Below are positions 46,863 to 57,828 of a DNA stretch of 64,000 nucleotides, piece by piece (position 1 is the stretch's first letter; every line of letters begins with the position of its first letter). The stretch lies in the NCBI GenBank assembly GCA_963691705.1, contig OY829538.1, forward strand, positions 46,279,151 through 46,343,150, written 5' to 3'. Source of the DNA: Viola odorata. Taxonomy: Eukaryota; Streptophyta; Magnoliopsida; Malpighiales; Violaceae. The notes under the pieces were generated by a model that was not told where the DNA came from, made no database searches, and was given only the letters and a program-made list of their open reading frames with translations. The position numbers were made by a program, and so were the translations under genes.

Positions 46863-48880
46863 CAGTGTTTTTAAAACCGGACCGGACAGCGAACCGGAAA
46901 TGAAAATTTTATGGTTTGACCGGGTTCGACCGGGTTCAACCGGATTGAACCATTGGACCATTTTGAACCAGATACATATCAAACCGTTCAATCTTAGATA
47001 ATTGAACCAGATTGAACCGGCTGGTTTTTTCCTACTGGGAGTATCATTTTATAATATATCAAAATAAAATATCAAGTAAATCAAAAGTTAAAAATAAAGA
47101 AACAATCTAACATTCAAATGAAATGTTATTCAAAGTTCAAAGTTCATTCAAACACACTTAAATATCCAAAGTTCGAACACATTAAATGTCTCATGGATTG
47201 ACAACAAATTGAGAGGTTGAATCATTAGCATTTTCGGTAAGGTCTGTAAAACGACGTCCACCTTCAATTACTTCATCATCATCATTCTCATCATCAAGCA
47301 TATCTTGGAAGTTCAACTCTAGTATTATCAAATAAAACATAAATTAACAACAATAGTTTCATATCAACAACTATTAAAAATTTAAAATAAATAGGTAGTT
47401 ACTAACTTACCACCATTAGGGATATCTTGAATATTACATGCTTCCATCTCATTTCGGAAAGCCTCTAATTCAGAACTTGTTAGAATTGGTGGTTCATCCT
47501 CTAATATCCAACTATCATTAGCTCGAAACTCCTCAAAGTTTATAGGGTCATAATTCTTACCCTTTAAACTCCTGTATTAATTAACCAAAATATTAGCAAG
47601 TTGTCTGCATAATTACAGTAGCCAAACATTTGAGATAAAAATTATAGATTGTTAATAAATAAAAGATAAAAAGTATAGAAACACACTTTTGTTGTAGCCT
47701 TAAATTGTAATGAACATATACCAAATCATTAAGTCTTTGATGCTCCAATCTATTTCTTTTCTTTGAATGAACCTGCTCAAATATGCTCCAATTTCGCTCA
47801 CAACCAGAAGCACTGCATGTTTGGCTTAAAACTCGAATAACTAACTTTTGCAACTCTGGTGCACTGCTCCCATAGTTCATCCACCATTCGTCTGCACATA
47901 AAGATTAGTTTTCTATACATTTAGTAAACCTTAATAAAATTAATTAAAAAATATATCAATACATTTAAAAAAAAATACCTGGAGACATCACATAACGATC
48001 AACCACTGCACTAGGACGACCAAAGTTCCCCACTGCACCTCGAAATAACTTCACCTCACTTGACAACTTACTTCTCAAAGTTTCATTTTCATAAGCATAC
48101 CTCTCTATGACATCATACAACCCAGAAATAGTGTGTCTACACTTGTTCGTCTCACTAGGATTGTACTGGTATTAAGGATTGAGCCAAAATCCAGCAGCAT
48201 GAAGGTTTTTATGCAGTTGACGGTCACATCGATCATCAAGAATCTTAGGGCCCGTTTACTTGGGAGAATTTTCAGTTTGAAAATTTGCTATTTTTTTGAA
48301 TTTTGAGAATTTTGTTTTCATTCTGAAAACTGGAAAATGTGTTTACTTCGCGCTTGTTTCCTGATCAGAAAACTGGAGAACGCGTTTACTTCGCACTGAA
48401 TGTAAGAATTTCCTGATCTGAAAACTGAAAAACGTGTTTACTTCGCGCGTTTTCATTTTTTGTGGAAAACCAAAAATATTTGTAATGAAAAGAAGAAATC
48501 ATTTGAAAATTTAATAGTCATTTTAAAAAGGGAAAACTTATTAAATATAACATCAATCTTCTAATATTGCATTTAAATATTGTAATTCATATTCCTACAT
48601 GAAAATAAAAGCAATCTACTAATATAGTAATTGATGAAAAAATTACATAACAAACGTACTCCACTTGACTCGTAATTCATATTCCTTATGTTTTAAGTGA
48701 ACTTTTTACACTGATGAACTAAAAAAATATTAATTAGTTCGCAGTGCCAATTAAATCCACAGAAAGTACTGCATTTTGGCCTTAAACTGCAAAATTTGAT
48801 ATCCTCTCATACAAAAACAACAAAAGAAGAATTAAAAAAAAACAGGAGGATTTATTTGATCAGTCCAGCACAGCCAGCTT

Positions 48881-49168
48881 TTGATACTCTTCACCCTTGA
48901 CATTGTTCATTCTACTCTATTCTTGGATGGATGGATTGGAACGGAACTCCTCCAATTTTTGCTGTTTGATTGGGATCGTGTTCTTCAACCAAAAGGGCTC
49001 CTCTGGATCAATCATTTCTTCTGTCAGAAACAAAATATGGAGCTGTATTTGGAGGAGTTTGCAAGGCCGGGGTACAAGAAGCTCCTGTGGAGAGTGGTAC
49101 CAAAGACTGATAAACCTGGTGATGAACTTTTCTTTTCTGTTGTTCATGAAAAACCAGTTAGGACATAA
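48881..49168 (+). pseudogene. C-terminal fragment of a plant SAM-dependent methyltransferase-like protein, captured inside the PIF-like element
   Basis: An open frame of 95 codons reads LDIVHSTLFLDGW, FDWDRVLQPKGLLWINHFFC, YKKLLWRVVPKTD and FSVVHEKPVR. The order (D-x-V-H, then F-D-x-D-R-x-L-x-x-x-G-L-x-W-x-x-x-F, then Y-K-K-x-x-W, then a short C-terminus) fits the end of plant class-I methyltransferases of unknown substrate. The SAM-binding N-terminal half is missing, so it cannot be an active enzyme. It is most likely a host-gene piece picked up by the transposon. The family call is by eye. Confidence 0.6.
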
Positions 49169-51000
49169 ATAACTTTGCTAAATCTGTACTCATTTCCTTG
49201 GAAAGAGAAAAAAAATACTTGTCTTTCGTTTAATGTCATTTTTACATTCAAGATCTCTGACTCTCATTTCTAGTTTTACTAATTCTACCCTGGCTCTGAT
49301 ATTATCCTTCCCGGATAATTAATGTTACAATTTACTCTCATAATTTGAGTATATTAGGAAAGTTGTTGCAAACAATGAATGGAGAATCTCTTGCTCTTAA
49401 TTTCTGGTGATCTTCGATCACTACAAAATGAAAGGGAATTTATCGATGGGTCTAACCCATTGATATGCAAAAAATCCGTCGAAACTGCGAACAAAGCTAA
49501 CAAAATAACTTTTATCGATGGGTCTAACCCACCTGTGATCCCCCCAAAGCTAACAAAATAACTTCTACGTAAATTGTTATTGTTGCATTTGCAAACACAA
49601 AAGAACCTATCCTGACAAAGCAAAATCAAATCATAAAAAACATTTCTGAAAACATGTTTTGGTTAGAGACTAAGGAAGAACACTATCAGACATAACATTT
49701 CATCCTTCAACTACTTCATAACAAACAAGTTCCTTTCCTTTCATTTCTTCAAGAAAATACGACTGATACATTTTACAGACAGAAAACTAACTACTGTGGC
49801 AAACTTTGCAAGACCTTTCCAGAGACCAAATTAGTTGAGCAACAACGTTGGCTCAAACTGAATGCTAAATTCTTACTCCCACCACAGTATATTTTTCTAT
49901 TTTTCATTAGCCCTCAATTATATTTTCCAGCATATTAAGCTCAGCATTAAGCCACAAGTGTAAGCATTTTGACCTAGCCCAAATGATCAGTTAGTGTATG
50001 ATGTATCAATCTCCCTACAATAATTGATGAAATTCATTAAAGCATAACATCTGACTGTATAAACAAAATGCAAAAACAAAAACCTAATCTCAAAACCCTA
50101 CAAATCAGTCTTCTCAGCTCTGCTAAATTCACAACAAGCACCACACAGCCAATTACCATTCCATTCATCAAAAAATTCCAAGCACCACACATGCAATTTC
50201 ACATCGCAATCAAGCACACTTTTATCGATTGTATGAACAAGCCAACAACAACCATAAGAGAATCAATTAATTGAACAACACAGACGCACACGCCACTAGA
50301 ACACCCAAACAACACTTTCTTCACTCCTAACACAAAACCCACATCCAATTCGCAACGACAACTAATGGGTATTCAACAATTTAAAAATCCAATCAAAATT
50401 AAAGCAAACACCCACCAATTTTCAACACACGCGGAACCAAATGAATCAGAAAAATGCATGTCATCTTACCTAAAATCAACAAGATTTGCACCTCTGCTGC
50501 TTATATTTGCAATAGGAGTAGTAGTAGCACAGAAATTGGTTGGTTGATTAGGGTTTCGATTGATTTTGGGTGAAGATGGTGAGGTGGGTCGGTGACTGTG
50601 GGTTAGGGCCGTGATGGGTGAAGATGTCGAGTGGGTTAGGGTTACGATGGGTGAAGATGGTGAGGTGCGATCGAGAGAGGAGAGAGTGAGAAGAGTCGGA
50701 CGGAGGCGAAAGCCGGCGTGAGGGAGAAGAAGAGGAGCGAGGGAGAAGAGAGCGTCGTGTGATTTAGGGCAAGGAGAGAAGAAGATGAATTTTGGGTGTT
50801 GTGTGGACCGGGGGTATAATGGTATTAAAAAAAATCATTAATCACTCAGTTTGAAAACGCGTGTTTTCAAACTGAGACAACCAAGGCAAAAAAAATTAGA
50901 AAAATAAAGAACAGGGTTTTTGTTGTTTTCAAAATTTGTTCATCGTTTTTCAAATAGAGTATTTTCGTTTTTATTTTCTAAATGAAAATAACACAAAGTA
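49169..51000. other. Interior of the PIF-like element, no intact gene
   Basis: It includes a 20-base direct repeat (TTATCGATGGGTCTAACCCA) at about 49440 and 49514. Short ORFs at 50068-50550 show no recognised domain. 50560-50780 is G-rich, with repeated GGGTGAAGATGGTGAGGTG-type phrases. Confidence 0.5.
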
Positions 51001-52679
51001 AACACGTTTTCTGAAAATTCTCCCAGTTTTCAAAAAACTGGAGAATTTTCGGGAGAATCCTGCGAAGTAAACGCAGCCTTAATGTAAGGATCAACCCTTT
51101 TTTTCCTTCTCTGAAATCTTCTCAACATCTCAGCTCTAGCTGTGTGAATAGCCTCATATATGTATGGCATTGCAGGTCGATCATCACCATCAACAAGTCG
51201 CAAAACACGAACTAAAGGTTCAGTGAGCTTAACAATAACAGCACATTCCTTCCAAAAACAAGGATCCAAGACATCGTTCTCAAACTTTTTCCCCTTGATT
51301 TCCTTAGCATAACAAGAAGTAGCCCACTCTCTAGATGTAGTCATGGCTCTCAAAGCATTTTTTTTGACTCAATATACTTTGCAAAGCAATAAAATTAGTG
51401 GCAAATCGAGAAGGTGCAGGACGTAATATCTCCCTTCCTCCAGTGAATTGTCGCATCAAATGCAATGGAAAACAATGATTGTAGATGTATTTAGTTATCC
51501 TAGATGCATGAGCTACAACATCACCAACTTCATCTAACTTTCCAAAATCTTTCAACATCAAATTAATGCAATGAGCAGCACACGAAGACCAGAATAATGT
51601 CCTAAATTCATCTTCTAATTTCCTTCCTGCTGCGACATAATTTGCAGCATTGTCCGTGACAATGTGCACAATATTTTCAGGCCCAACAAATAGCACAATT
51701 TCTCTAAACAAACCATGCAACATATTAGCAGTTTTGGAAACATCAGAGGCATCTACGGATTTTAGGAAAACAATACCTTTGGGAGAATAACTAGGAAGTT
51801 GATGAGTGTCCTTCTACATTGATCTGTCCACCCATCAGCCATTATGGTCCATCCAGTCTCTCTCCATGAGTCGCGAAAGCCATCAACATAAGTTCGCACC
51901 TCCTCAACATTTCTCTTCAATAAGAAACCGCGGAGGTTATGAACATTTGGAGCTTTAAAACCAGGACCATACCCAGCAATGGCATCAATCATATGCTGAA
52001 AATAGATTGAATTGACAGCATTTAAAGGAACGTATGCATCAATCATCCATTTTGAAATTGCTAATTCACATTTTTCTTTGATCTCCTGACTTTGCATCGC
52101 ACTTATGATTGTTGGTTGATCTCCAGGTTCTGTTCTTGAGACAAAATAAGAACCAATTATTCTGTTACGTTTTCTTCCTCCCTGAACTTGTACACCACCA
52201 CCACTACTTGATGGTCTAGCAGGCAATTGTACACCACCAATACTACCCAATGGTGTAACAGGCACTTGTACACCACCAACTTGTACATTTGTTTGTTGTG
52301 TAAGAAAGGGATTTTGTTCTGCACTCAAGTCTTGTTCTCTCATTTTCTTTGAAGCAAATTCATCCAACTGTGTCCTTATTTGTACTCTAACTTCTTCAGG
52401 AGCTTCATTACAAGACACTGCATCACCTCTAATACCGGCTAAATGTTGCTTGAATCGATATATACCCCCACCAGAAAATACTTTATTGCAGTAATTGCAA
52501 ATAAGTTTCTTCCTCTTACTTCCCACAGGATCAAATACTTCTACACAGAACTTCCATGCAACATATGTTTTTCCTCTTACAGACACTTGAAGTTGAACTT
52601 GAAATTGGAGTAGACGTTGAATCAGAATTAGACCCAAATGTTTGCATTGAAGCCATATAAAATGAAACCTGAAATGGGT

Positions 52680-52935
52680 GACATTTTGAGCAACATCATT
52701 GACAACATTTTGAGCAATAAATTGACAAAATTTTGACAGTAAATCAAGCATCAATTCGGCAGCATTTTGAGCAACATTATTGACAAACATTTTGAGTAAC
52801 AAATTGACAAAATTTTGACAATAAATCAAGCATCAATTCGGCAGCATTTTGAGCAACATTATTGACCGGATTTTGAGCAACAAATTGACAAAATTTTGAT
52901 AGTAAATCAAGCATCAATTCGGCAGCATTTTGACA
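52680..52935. repeat. Tandem array, 82-bp unit, about three copies, just 5' of the hAT transposase ATG
   Basis: CATCAATTCGGCAGCATTTT recurs at about 52749, 52831 and 52912, within longer shared units containing AATTGACAAAATTTTGA. On the minus strand the array immediately precedes the transposase start at 52656, so it is in the leader/promoter. Confidence 0.8.
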
Positions 52936-53536
52936 GCAACAACTAAGCCAACGTTTGACACAATATAAAAATAGAAAACAGCTACAATTACCCAGGAAAA
53001 TCAGCCACAAATTGAACTAGAAATTGGCTCCAAAATGAACCAGAAAGGAAAGCATAACTTAACCGAAATTAAATCACATAATTGATATAAAATAAAAGCA
53101 TAAAAAGGAAAGAGAAGTTCTCTCAATTTTCCTCCATCTATCTCTGAAAAAATCATGATACCTAGAGAATCCCACCCCATATGCAAAACATTACTTAGTG
53201 ATCAACAAGGTTAAAATTCTCTCAATTTTCCAGTGTAGCACGTCCATCTTAACCATCCCAATTTGCAAAGTAAACACTAAAAGCCTTAACATTGAAATTG
53301 CAGGGACCAAATAGAAACTAAAACGATAAAAGCTCAGAAAAAGGAAGGAGAACGATTAAATCACATAATTGACGAGACCAATACGCGACTCTTACCTGAA
53401 AGGAAGAAGCAGAAACGACGGTGGCGGACGGTGACGGTGGCGAACGAAGGAAAGGACGAAGCAACAACGATGTTGGCGAACGGTGACGGTGACGAACGAA
53501 GGACGAAGCATAAGTAGATTGGGCGAACGAAGCAAA
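52936..53536. other. 5' leader/promoter side of the hAT transposase gene, no gene seen
   Basis: About 53395-53530 contains GGTGACGGTGGCGAACGAAG-type short repeats. Open frames over them look like chance. The leader is cut by the LTR composite at 53542. Confidence 0.5.
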
Positions 53537-53541
53537 CCTAG
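53537..53541. repeat. 5-bp target duplication left of the LTR composite
   Basis: CCTAG, repeated exactly at 57443-57447. Confidence 0.8.
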
Positions 53542-54103
53542 TGATACGATCATGCCTAGCTTCATTTTGATGAAGAATGAGCACACATTCGAGGGCCGAG
53601 AGACATGCCCGAACCCATCAAAAATAGATGAGACTCGTGCCAACCCGAGGCCACCTGCGTGGCCTAGCTTTCCCCGCCCGCACGAGGGAGAAGACAGTGT
53701 CTAGCGGTATGTCACTAAGACCAACCCGGAAATGTGAAAGTTACTGTAGCAAGAAGGTACTATACACGGTCCACTGTAGCAAACGCGGGTCCTGTAGCAA
53801 GCGGAGCCACTGTAGCAGACGAGGTTACTGTAGCAGAACGAAGTTACTGTAGCAACCGTGAACTTGTGTAATTTTTCTATAAATAGCTAGCTCATTTCAT
53901 TGTAATAAACAGACTTTGATCAAACATGAAAATGCCAAGCTTATTGTTTCTTACATTTCAGTATTGTAATTTCAATTTCAAGTTAAGTTAATTCAAGCTT
54001 TCAATCCTCCAATCTCCAAGTCTACCTTCCAATCTCCATTTCAATCTTCCAATCACCAAGTCTATCTTTCGATCACCAATTCAAATTCAATCCTCCAATC
54101 TCA
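53542..54103 (+). repeat. Inverted LTR copy A
   Basis: Nearly identical to the complement of B and C for about 560 bp, then diverging. It contains TATAAATA at 53878-53885 and repeated CTGTAGC units (about 53743-53850) upstream of it, probably the LTR promoter. Confidence 0.85.
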
Positions 54104-54192
54104 AAGTCTAGCTTTCAAAGACTTTGATAAACTAAAAAACTGAGCTTTTAAGCCTTTACTTTCTCTGTAATGCAATTTACTTTCATGTTCCT

Positions 54193-55155
54193 TGATAAGC
54201 TCCGGCTTCCAAATGGAAGAAACCGAGCTTGGAACTTCTGGGAGGATCTAGCTCAGAGCTGCAAGCACAAGACAAAGACAAGAAAAGCACAAGATAGATG
54301 TAGATTATGAAAGAGTTAGGCAGCGGAAAAGAACATGAAGAGAAAGGTGGCTCGGCCAACCATTTAAGCTTGAAAGCGAAGGTGGCTCAGCCAACCATGT
54401 ACTTGGAATTAAAGTGCGGAATTGAAGAACAAGAATTTAAAGGTGGCTCAGCCAACCAAGAACTTGAAATTAAATGGCAGAATTGAAGAACATAAATTAA
54501 AGGTGGCTCAGCCAACCATGAAATATTAAATGACAGAAATAAAGATTGCGGAAATGTAAATAACTTGAATTAAAACGACTGAAATTTAGATTCGAGATTG
54601 GAGATTAGAATTTGAATTGGAGATCGAAAGATAGACTTGGTGATTGGAAGATTGAAATGGAGATTGGAAGGTAGACTTGGAGATTGGAGGATTGAAAGCT
54701 TGAATTAACTTAACTTGAAATTGAAATTACAATACTGAAATGTAAGAAACAATAAGCTTGGCATTTTCATGTTTGATCAAAGTCTGTTTATTACAATGAA
54801 ATGAGCTAGCTATTTATAGAAAAATTACACAAGTTCACGGTTGCTACAGTAACTTCGTTCTGCTACAGTAACCTCGTCTGCTACAGTGGCTCCGCTTGCT
54901 ACAGGACCCCCCGTTTGCTACAGTGAACCGTGTATAGTACCTTCTTGCTACAGTAACTTTCACATTTCCGGGTTGGTCTTAGTGACATACCGCTAGACAC
55001 TGTCTTCTCCCTCGTGCGGGCGGGGAAAGCTAGGCCACGCAGGTGGCCTCGGGTTGGCACGAGTCTCATCTATTTTTGATGGGTTCGGGCATGTCTCTCA
55101 GCCCTCGAATGTGTGCTCATTCTTCATCAAAATGAAGCTAGGCATGATCGTATCA
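54193..55155 (-). repeat. LTR copy B (3' LTR on the minus strand)
   Basis: Runs TGATAAGCTCCGG to CGATCGTATCA as read on the plus strand. Highly similar to copy C. It includes several GGTGGCTCAGCCAACCA repeats (about 54380-54520). Confidence 0.85.
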
Positions 55156-55751
55156 TCACCTTTCCCTTCGAAAGGATTCGTCCTCGAATCCATTACTTTA
55201 AGGTCGTGGTTGTGGTCAGGGATGAAGCTTAGGAATGGATCCTTATATGCACCCAATTCCTTCACAAAGGCCATAGGAGATTCCTTACTTTCTTCTCTCA
55301 CAGTTTCAGCCCTCGTTGTTATTTCCTCACTCTTTTCATTTCCCAAAGTAACACTCTCACACTCAATACATACACGTGAGTCATTTGTGTTACTAGTAGA
55401 AGGAAGAGGGATGGAAATGGTTTCTTCATGGGGTGGGTTGTTTATCTCATTCTCATTTTTAACACAAATATCATGCATATTTGGTTCAGGAGATTGAGAA
55501 GGTGGAGGCGGCTGGATTGGTATAGGTTTGGATTGGATTGGAAGGCTTATGGCGCTAGGAGTTGTAGAAATTATGGAGGTTGGAACTATGGTGCAAGGAG
55601 AAGTCGGAGCTATGAGGGATTCGGCTGGTTTACCAATGGCCATTATCAAATCCTGGAACATCGTTTGGAGTGAGGTGGAACAGTCTTTGATAAACTGTTT
55701 CGTGGCCATTATTTCAGCATGCCTTTGTTCTGCGATACTTGCGTCCGACAT
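55098..55751 (-). CDS. Open reading frame of the non-autonomous LTR element, running into LTR B
   Basis: 217 codons from an ATG at 55751. Pro/Ser/Ile-rich middle (PPPPSQSPEPNMHD), then NHDLKVMDSRTNPFEGKGDD, a short phrase like those at the end of plant Ty3-type gag/pol frames. The last codons lie in LTR B and stop at a TGA that copies A and C lack. Function unknown. It is probably the residual coding capacity of a non-autonomous element. Confidence 0.5.
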   Translation of the reverse strand: MSDASIAEQRHAEIMATKQFIKDCSTSLQTMFQDLIMAIGKPAESLIAPTSPCTIVPTSIISTTPSAISLPIQSKPIPIQPPPPSQSPEPNMHDICVKNENEINNPPHEETISIPLPSTSNTNDSRVCIECESVTLGNEKSEEITTRAETVREESKESPMAFVKELGAYKDPFLSFIPDHNHDLKVMDSRTNPFEGKGDDTIMPSFILMKNEHTFEG

Positions 55752-56483
55752 GATGTAATTTGTACCTGCACACTCAATTAAACGTTAGAAAAAATTTAAA
55801 CACTCCCTCACGTGTTTAATCTCTCGTGTTTATCACTCTCAAGTGCAGCCTTACAAACTCACAATGCTTCACACAAAGATGGGTGGGACGGAAAGAAAGG
55901 AAGAAAGAAGAAGATGTTTGGTGTTCTTTCTCTCTCTTTTTTTTTTTTTGTTATTTAATCTTCTGAAGTCTTTAGAGGATATCTGAATATCTTGAGAAAA
56001 AATCTAGGATTTGAAGAGACACAATTTCGTTTTTCTAGATTTTAAGATTTGTTTGACTAAGGTGAAGATTTTTGAAGACTTTTTTGAAGATTTTGAAGAC
56101 TTTGGAAGATATCGAAGATATTGAATAAGTTATTAAGCTTTCACTCTTGGAAATTCAAAGGAAAGGACCTAGGAGATGATCAAAAGTCCTTTGTCTCGTC
56201 TTCCCTAGAAGCTAAACAAGAAGACTCAAGATGAACATCAAGTTTTGACATTCTCGGATAAACCTGCACGCTTTTATGTTTTGAATTTGTAGACCAAGAT
56301 TTACTCCGAATCTCAAGAAACTTAAAGAACAAAAAATGTTACCCACAGATGGAAGTTTGTTGACACAAAATTTCAGATTTTTCTAGGCAGGGGAACATAT
56401 TTAAATTGGACAAACACGAAGTTGAACTCAGACTGGACGAGAACGAAGAGCAACTCAAGAGCGGCTAGAGCTCCGCTACCACT

Positions 56484-57442
56484 TGATAAGCTCCGGCTTC
56501 CAAATGGAAGAAACCGAGCTTGGAACTTCTGGGAGGATCTAGCTATGAGCTGCAAACACAAGAAGAGACAAGAAACGAACAAGATAGATTGAAATAAGGA
56601 AGGAGTTAGGCAGCGGAAAAGAACATAAAAAGAAAGGTGGCTCGGCCAACCATGAACTTGAAAATGAAGGTGGCTCAGCCAACCATGTGCTTGGAATTAA
56701 AGTGCGGAATTGAAGAACAAGAATTTAAAGGTGGCTCAGCCAACCAAGAACTTGAAATTAAATGGCAAAATTGAAGAACAGAAATTAAAGGTGGCTCAGC
56801 CAACCATGAAATATTAAATGACAGAAATGAAGATTGCGGAAATGTAAATAACTTGAATTAAAATGACTGAAATTTAGATTCAAGATTGGAGATTAGAATT
56901 TGAATTGGAGATCGAAAGATAGACTTGGTGATTGGAAGATTGAAATGGAGATTGGAAGGTAGACTTGGAGATTGGAGGATTGAAAGCTTGAATTAACTTA
57001 ACTTGAAATTGAAATTACAATACTGAAATGTAAGAAACAATAAGCTTGGCATTTTCATGTTTGATCAAAGTCTGTTTATTACAATGAAATGAGCTAGCTA
57101 TTTATAGAAAAATTACACAAGTTCACGGTTGCTACAGTGGCTCCGCTTGCTACAGTACCCCCCGTTTGCTACAGTGGCTCCGCTTGCTACAGGGCCCCCG
57201 TTTGCTACAGTGAACCGTGTATAGTACCTTCTTGCTATAGTAACTTTCACATTTCCGGGTTGGTCTTAGTGACATACCGCTAGACACTGTCTTCTCCCTC
57301 GTGCGGGCGGGGAAAGCTAGGCCACGCAGGTGGCCTCGGGTTGGCACGAGTCTCATCTATTTTTGATGGGTTCGGGCATGTCTCTCGGCCCTCGAATGTG
57401 TGCTCATTCTTCATCAAAATGAAGCTAGGCATGATCGTATCA
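56484..57442 (-). repeat. LTR copy C (5' LTR on the minus strand)
   Basis: Runs TGATAAGCTCCGG to ATCGTATCA on the plus strand. The CTGTAGC repeat block (about 57125-57240) differs in copy number and order from B. TATAAATA (complement) lies near 57100. Confidence 0.85.
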
Positions 57443-57447
57443 CCTAG
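57443..57447. repeat. 5-bp target duplication right of the LTR composite
   Basis: CCTAG, identical to 53537-53541. hAT sequence resumes directly after it. Confidence 0.8.
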
Positions 57448-57613
57448 GGTTTTTAATTTTAATTGATTTGGAATTGGTTCTGTCAAAATTTCAGAAGCAG
57501 AAGGAAAGAACGAAGGATGATGCAGATGCACTAGAGAAAACGACGTCGTTTTCTTTTGAGTGAAAAATGGGCTGGTGGGCCGAGAGTCGTTTTGATCATG
57601 GGCCTGTGGGCCG

Positions 57614-57647
57614 TTGAACATCAAAACGGCGCCGTTTTGATGTTCAA
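57614..57647. repeat. Perfect 34-bp palindrome near the right hAT end
   Basis: The half-site TTGAACATCAAAACGGC is followed directly by its complement, with no spacer. A second, 18-bp perfect palindrome, GAAAACGACGTCGTTTTC, lies at 57536-57553. Both share an AAAACG-N-CGTTTT core. Confidence 0.9.
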
Positions 57648-57820
57648 TCGAACCAGCCGGGTTGCTATCGAACCGACCGGTTCGCCGGTTGTTAAAAAAT
57701 CGACCGGTCCAACTCGGTTTACATACATTTCCGGTCCAATAACTGAATCAGACCGGAAAACTCAAAAATACTGGTTGAACCGGCCGGACCAGCCGGTCCG
57801 GTCCGGTTCCAAAAACACTG

Positions 57821-57828
57821 GAAAATAG
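57821..57828. repeat. Right 8-bp target duplication of the large hAT element
   Basis: GAAAATAG, identical to 46855-46862. Confidence 0.92.

Larger units (their letters stand above)
48248..51078. mobile_element. PIF/Harbinger-like non-autonomous element, 2.83 kb, nested in the hAT transposase gene
   Basis: The ends GGGCCCGTTTACTT and AAGTAAACGCAGCC are inverted near-copies, with further matching GAGAATTTTC-type sequence inside each. TTA flanks both sides (48245-48247 and 51079-51081), the PIF/Harbinger target. It splits the hAT transposase reading frame cleanly. No transposase was recognised inside. It does carry a methyltransferase-like coding fragment at 48881-49168. Confidence 0.8.
47191..52656 (-). 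pseudogene. BED-finger hAT transposase, split by a nested element, with several breaks
   Basis: Minus strand from an ATG at 52656. Pieces in order: Ser-rich start; BED zinc finger (ICNYCNKVFSGGGIYRFKQH); DUF659-like region (DGWTDQCRRTLINFLV); RNase-H-fold core (IVTDNAANYVAAGR, WSSCAAHCINLMLKD, SRFATNFIALQSIL); RQLHKNLHAAGFWLNP; hAT dimerisation domain (CSASGCERNWSIFEQVHSKK, RLNDLVYVHYN); acidic tail ending at TGA 47193-47191. The nested PIF-like element interrupts it between RVDPYIK and ILDDRCD. Breaks: frameshift near 52575, a one-base loss near 51790, one extra A in a poly-A run near 51360, and a TAA after WLNP (about 48169). At least one intron lies between the WLNP exon and the hATC exon (47880-47690), with two short 3' exons after it (about 47570-47402 and 47319-47191). 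Confidence 0.85.
53542..57442 (-). mobile_element. LTR-retrotransposon composite with one LTR-like copy inverted, 3.9 kb
   Basis: Three copies of one LTR are present: A at 53542-54103 (plus orientation, 3' part lost or different), B at 54193-55155 and C at 56484-57442 (both minus). The canonical element is C (5' LTR), primer-binding-like AGTGGTAGCGGAGC next to C (56470-56483), a 1.33-kb interior, purine tract GAAGGGAAAGGTGA beside B, then B (3' LTR). However, the 5-bp duplication CCTAG lies outside A and C, not outside B and C, so the unit that inserted appears to include the inverted copy A. It therefore ends TGATACGATC...GATCGTATCA, inverted, like a DNA transposon. No pol is present, so it is non-autonomous. 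Confidence 0.8.
46863..57820. mobile_element. hAT element, 10.96 kb, expanded by two nested insertions
   Basis: The ends CAGTGTTTTTAAAACCGGAC and its inverted near-copy (CCGGTTCCAAAAACACTG) are flanked by an exact 8-bp duplication, the hAT hallmark. Subterminal ACCGG/GAACCGG repeats occur at both ends (46875-47030 and 57650-57805), as expected for hAT transposase binding. It carries its own BED-hAT transposase on the minus strand. Removing the PIF-like insertion (48248-51078) and the LTR composite (53542-57442) leaves about 4.2 kb, a normal size for an autonomous hAT. It lies between two paralogous PLC genes. Confidence 0.93.

Noticed and set aside
53483..53852. Plus-strand ORFs of 73-74 codons repeated at 57150-57624
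   Set aside because: These are LTR sequence shared by the three LTR copies, not independent genes.
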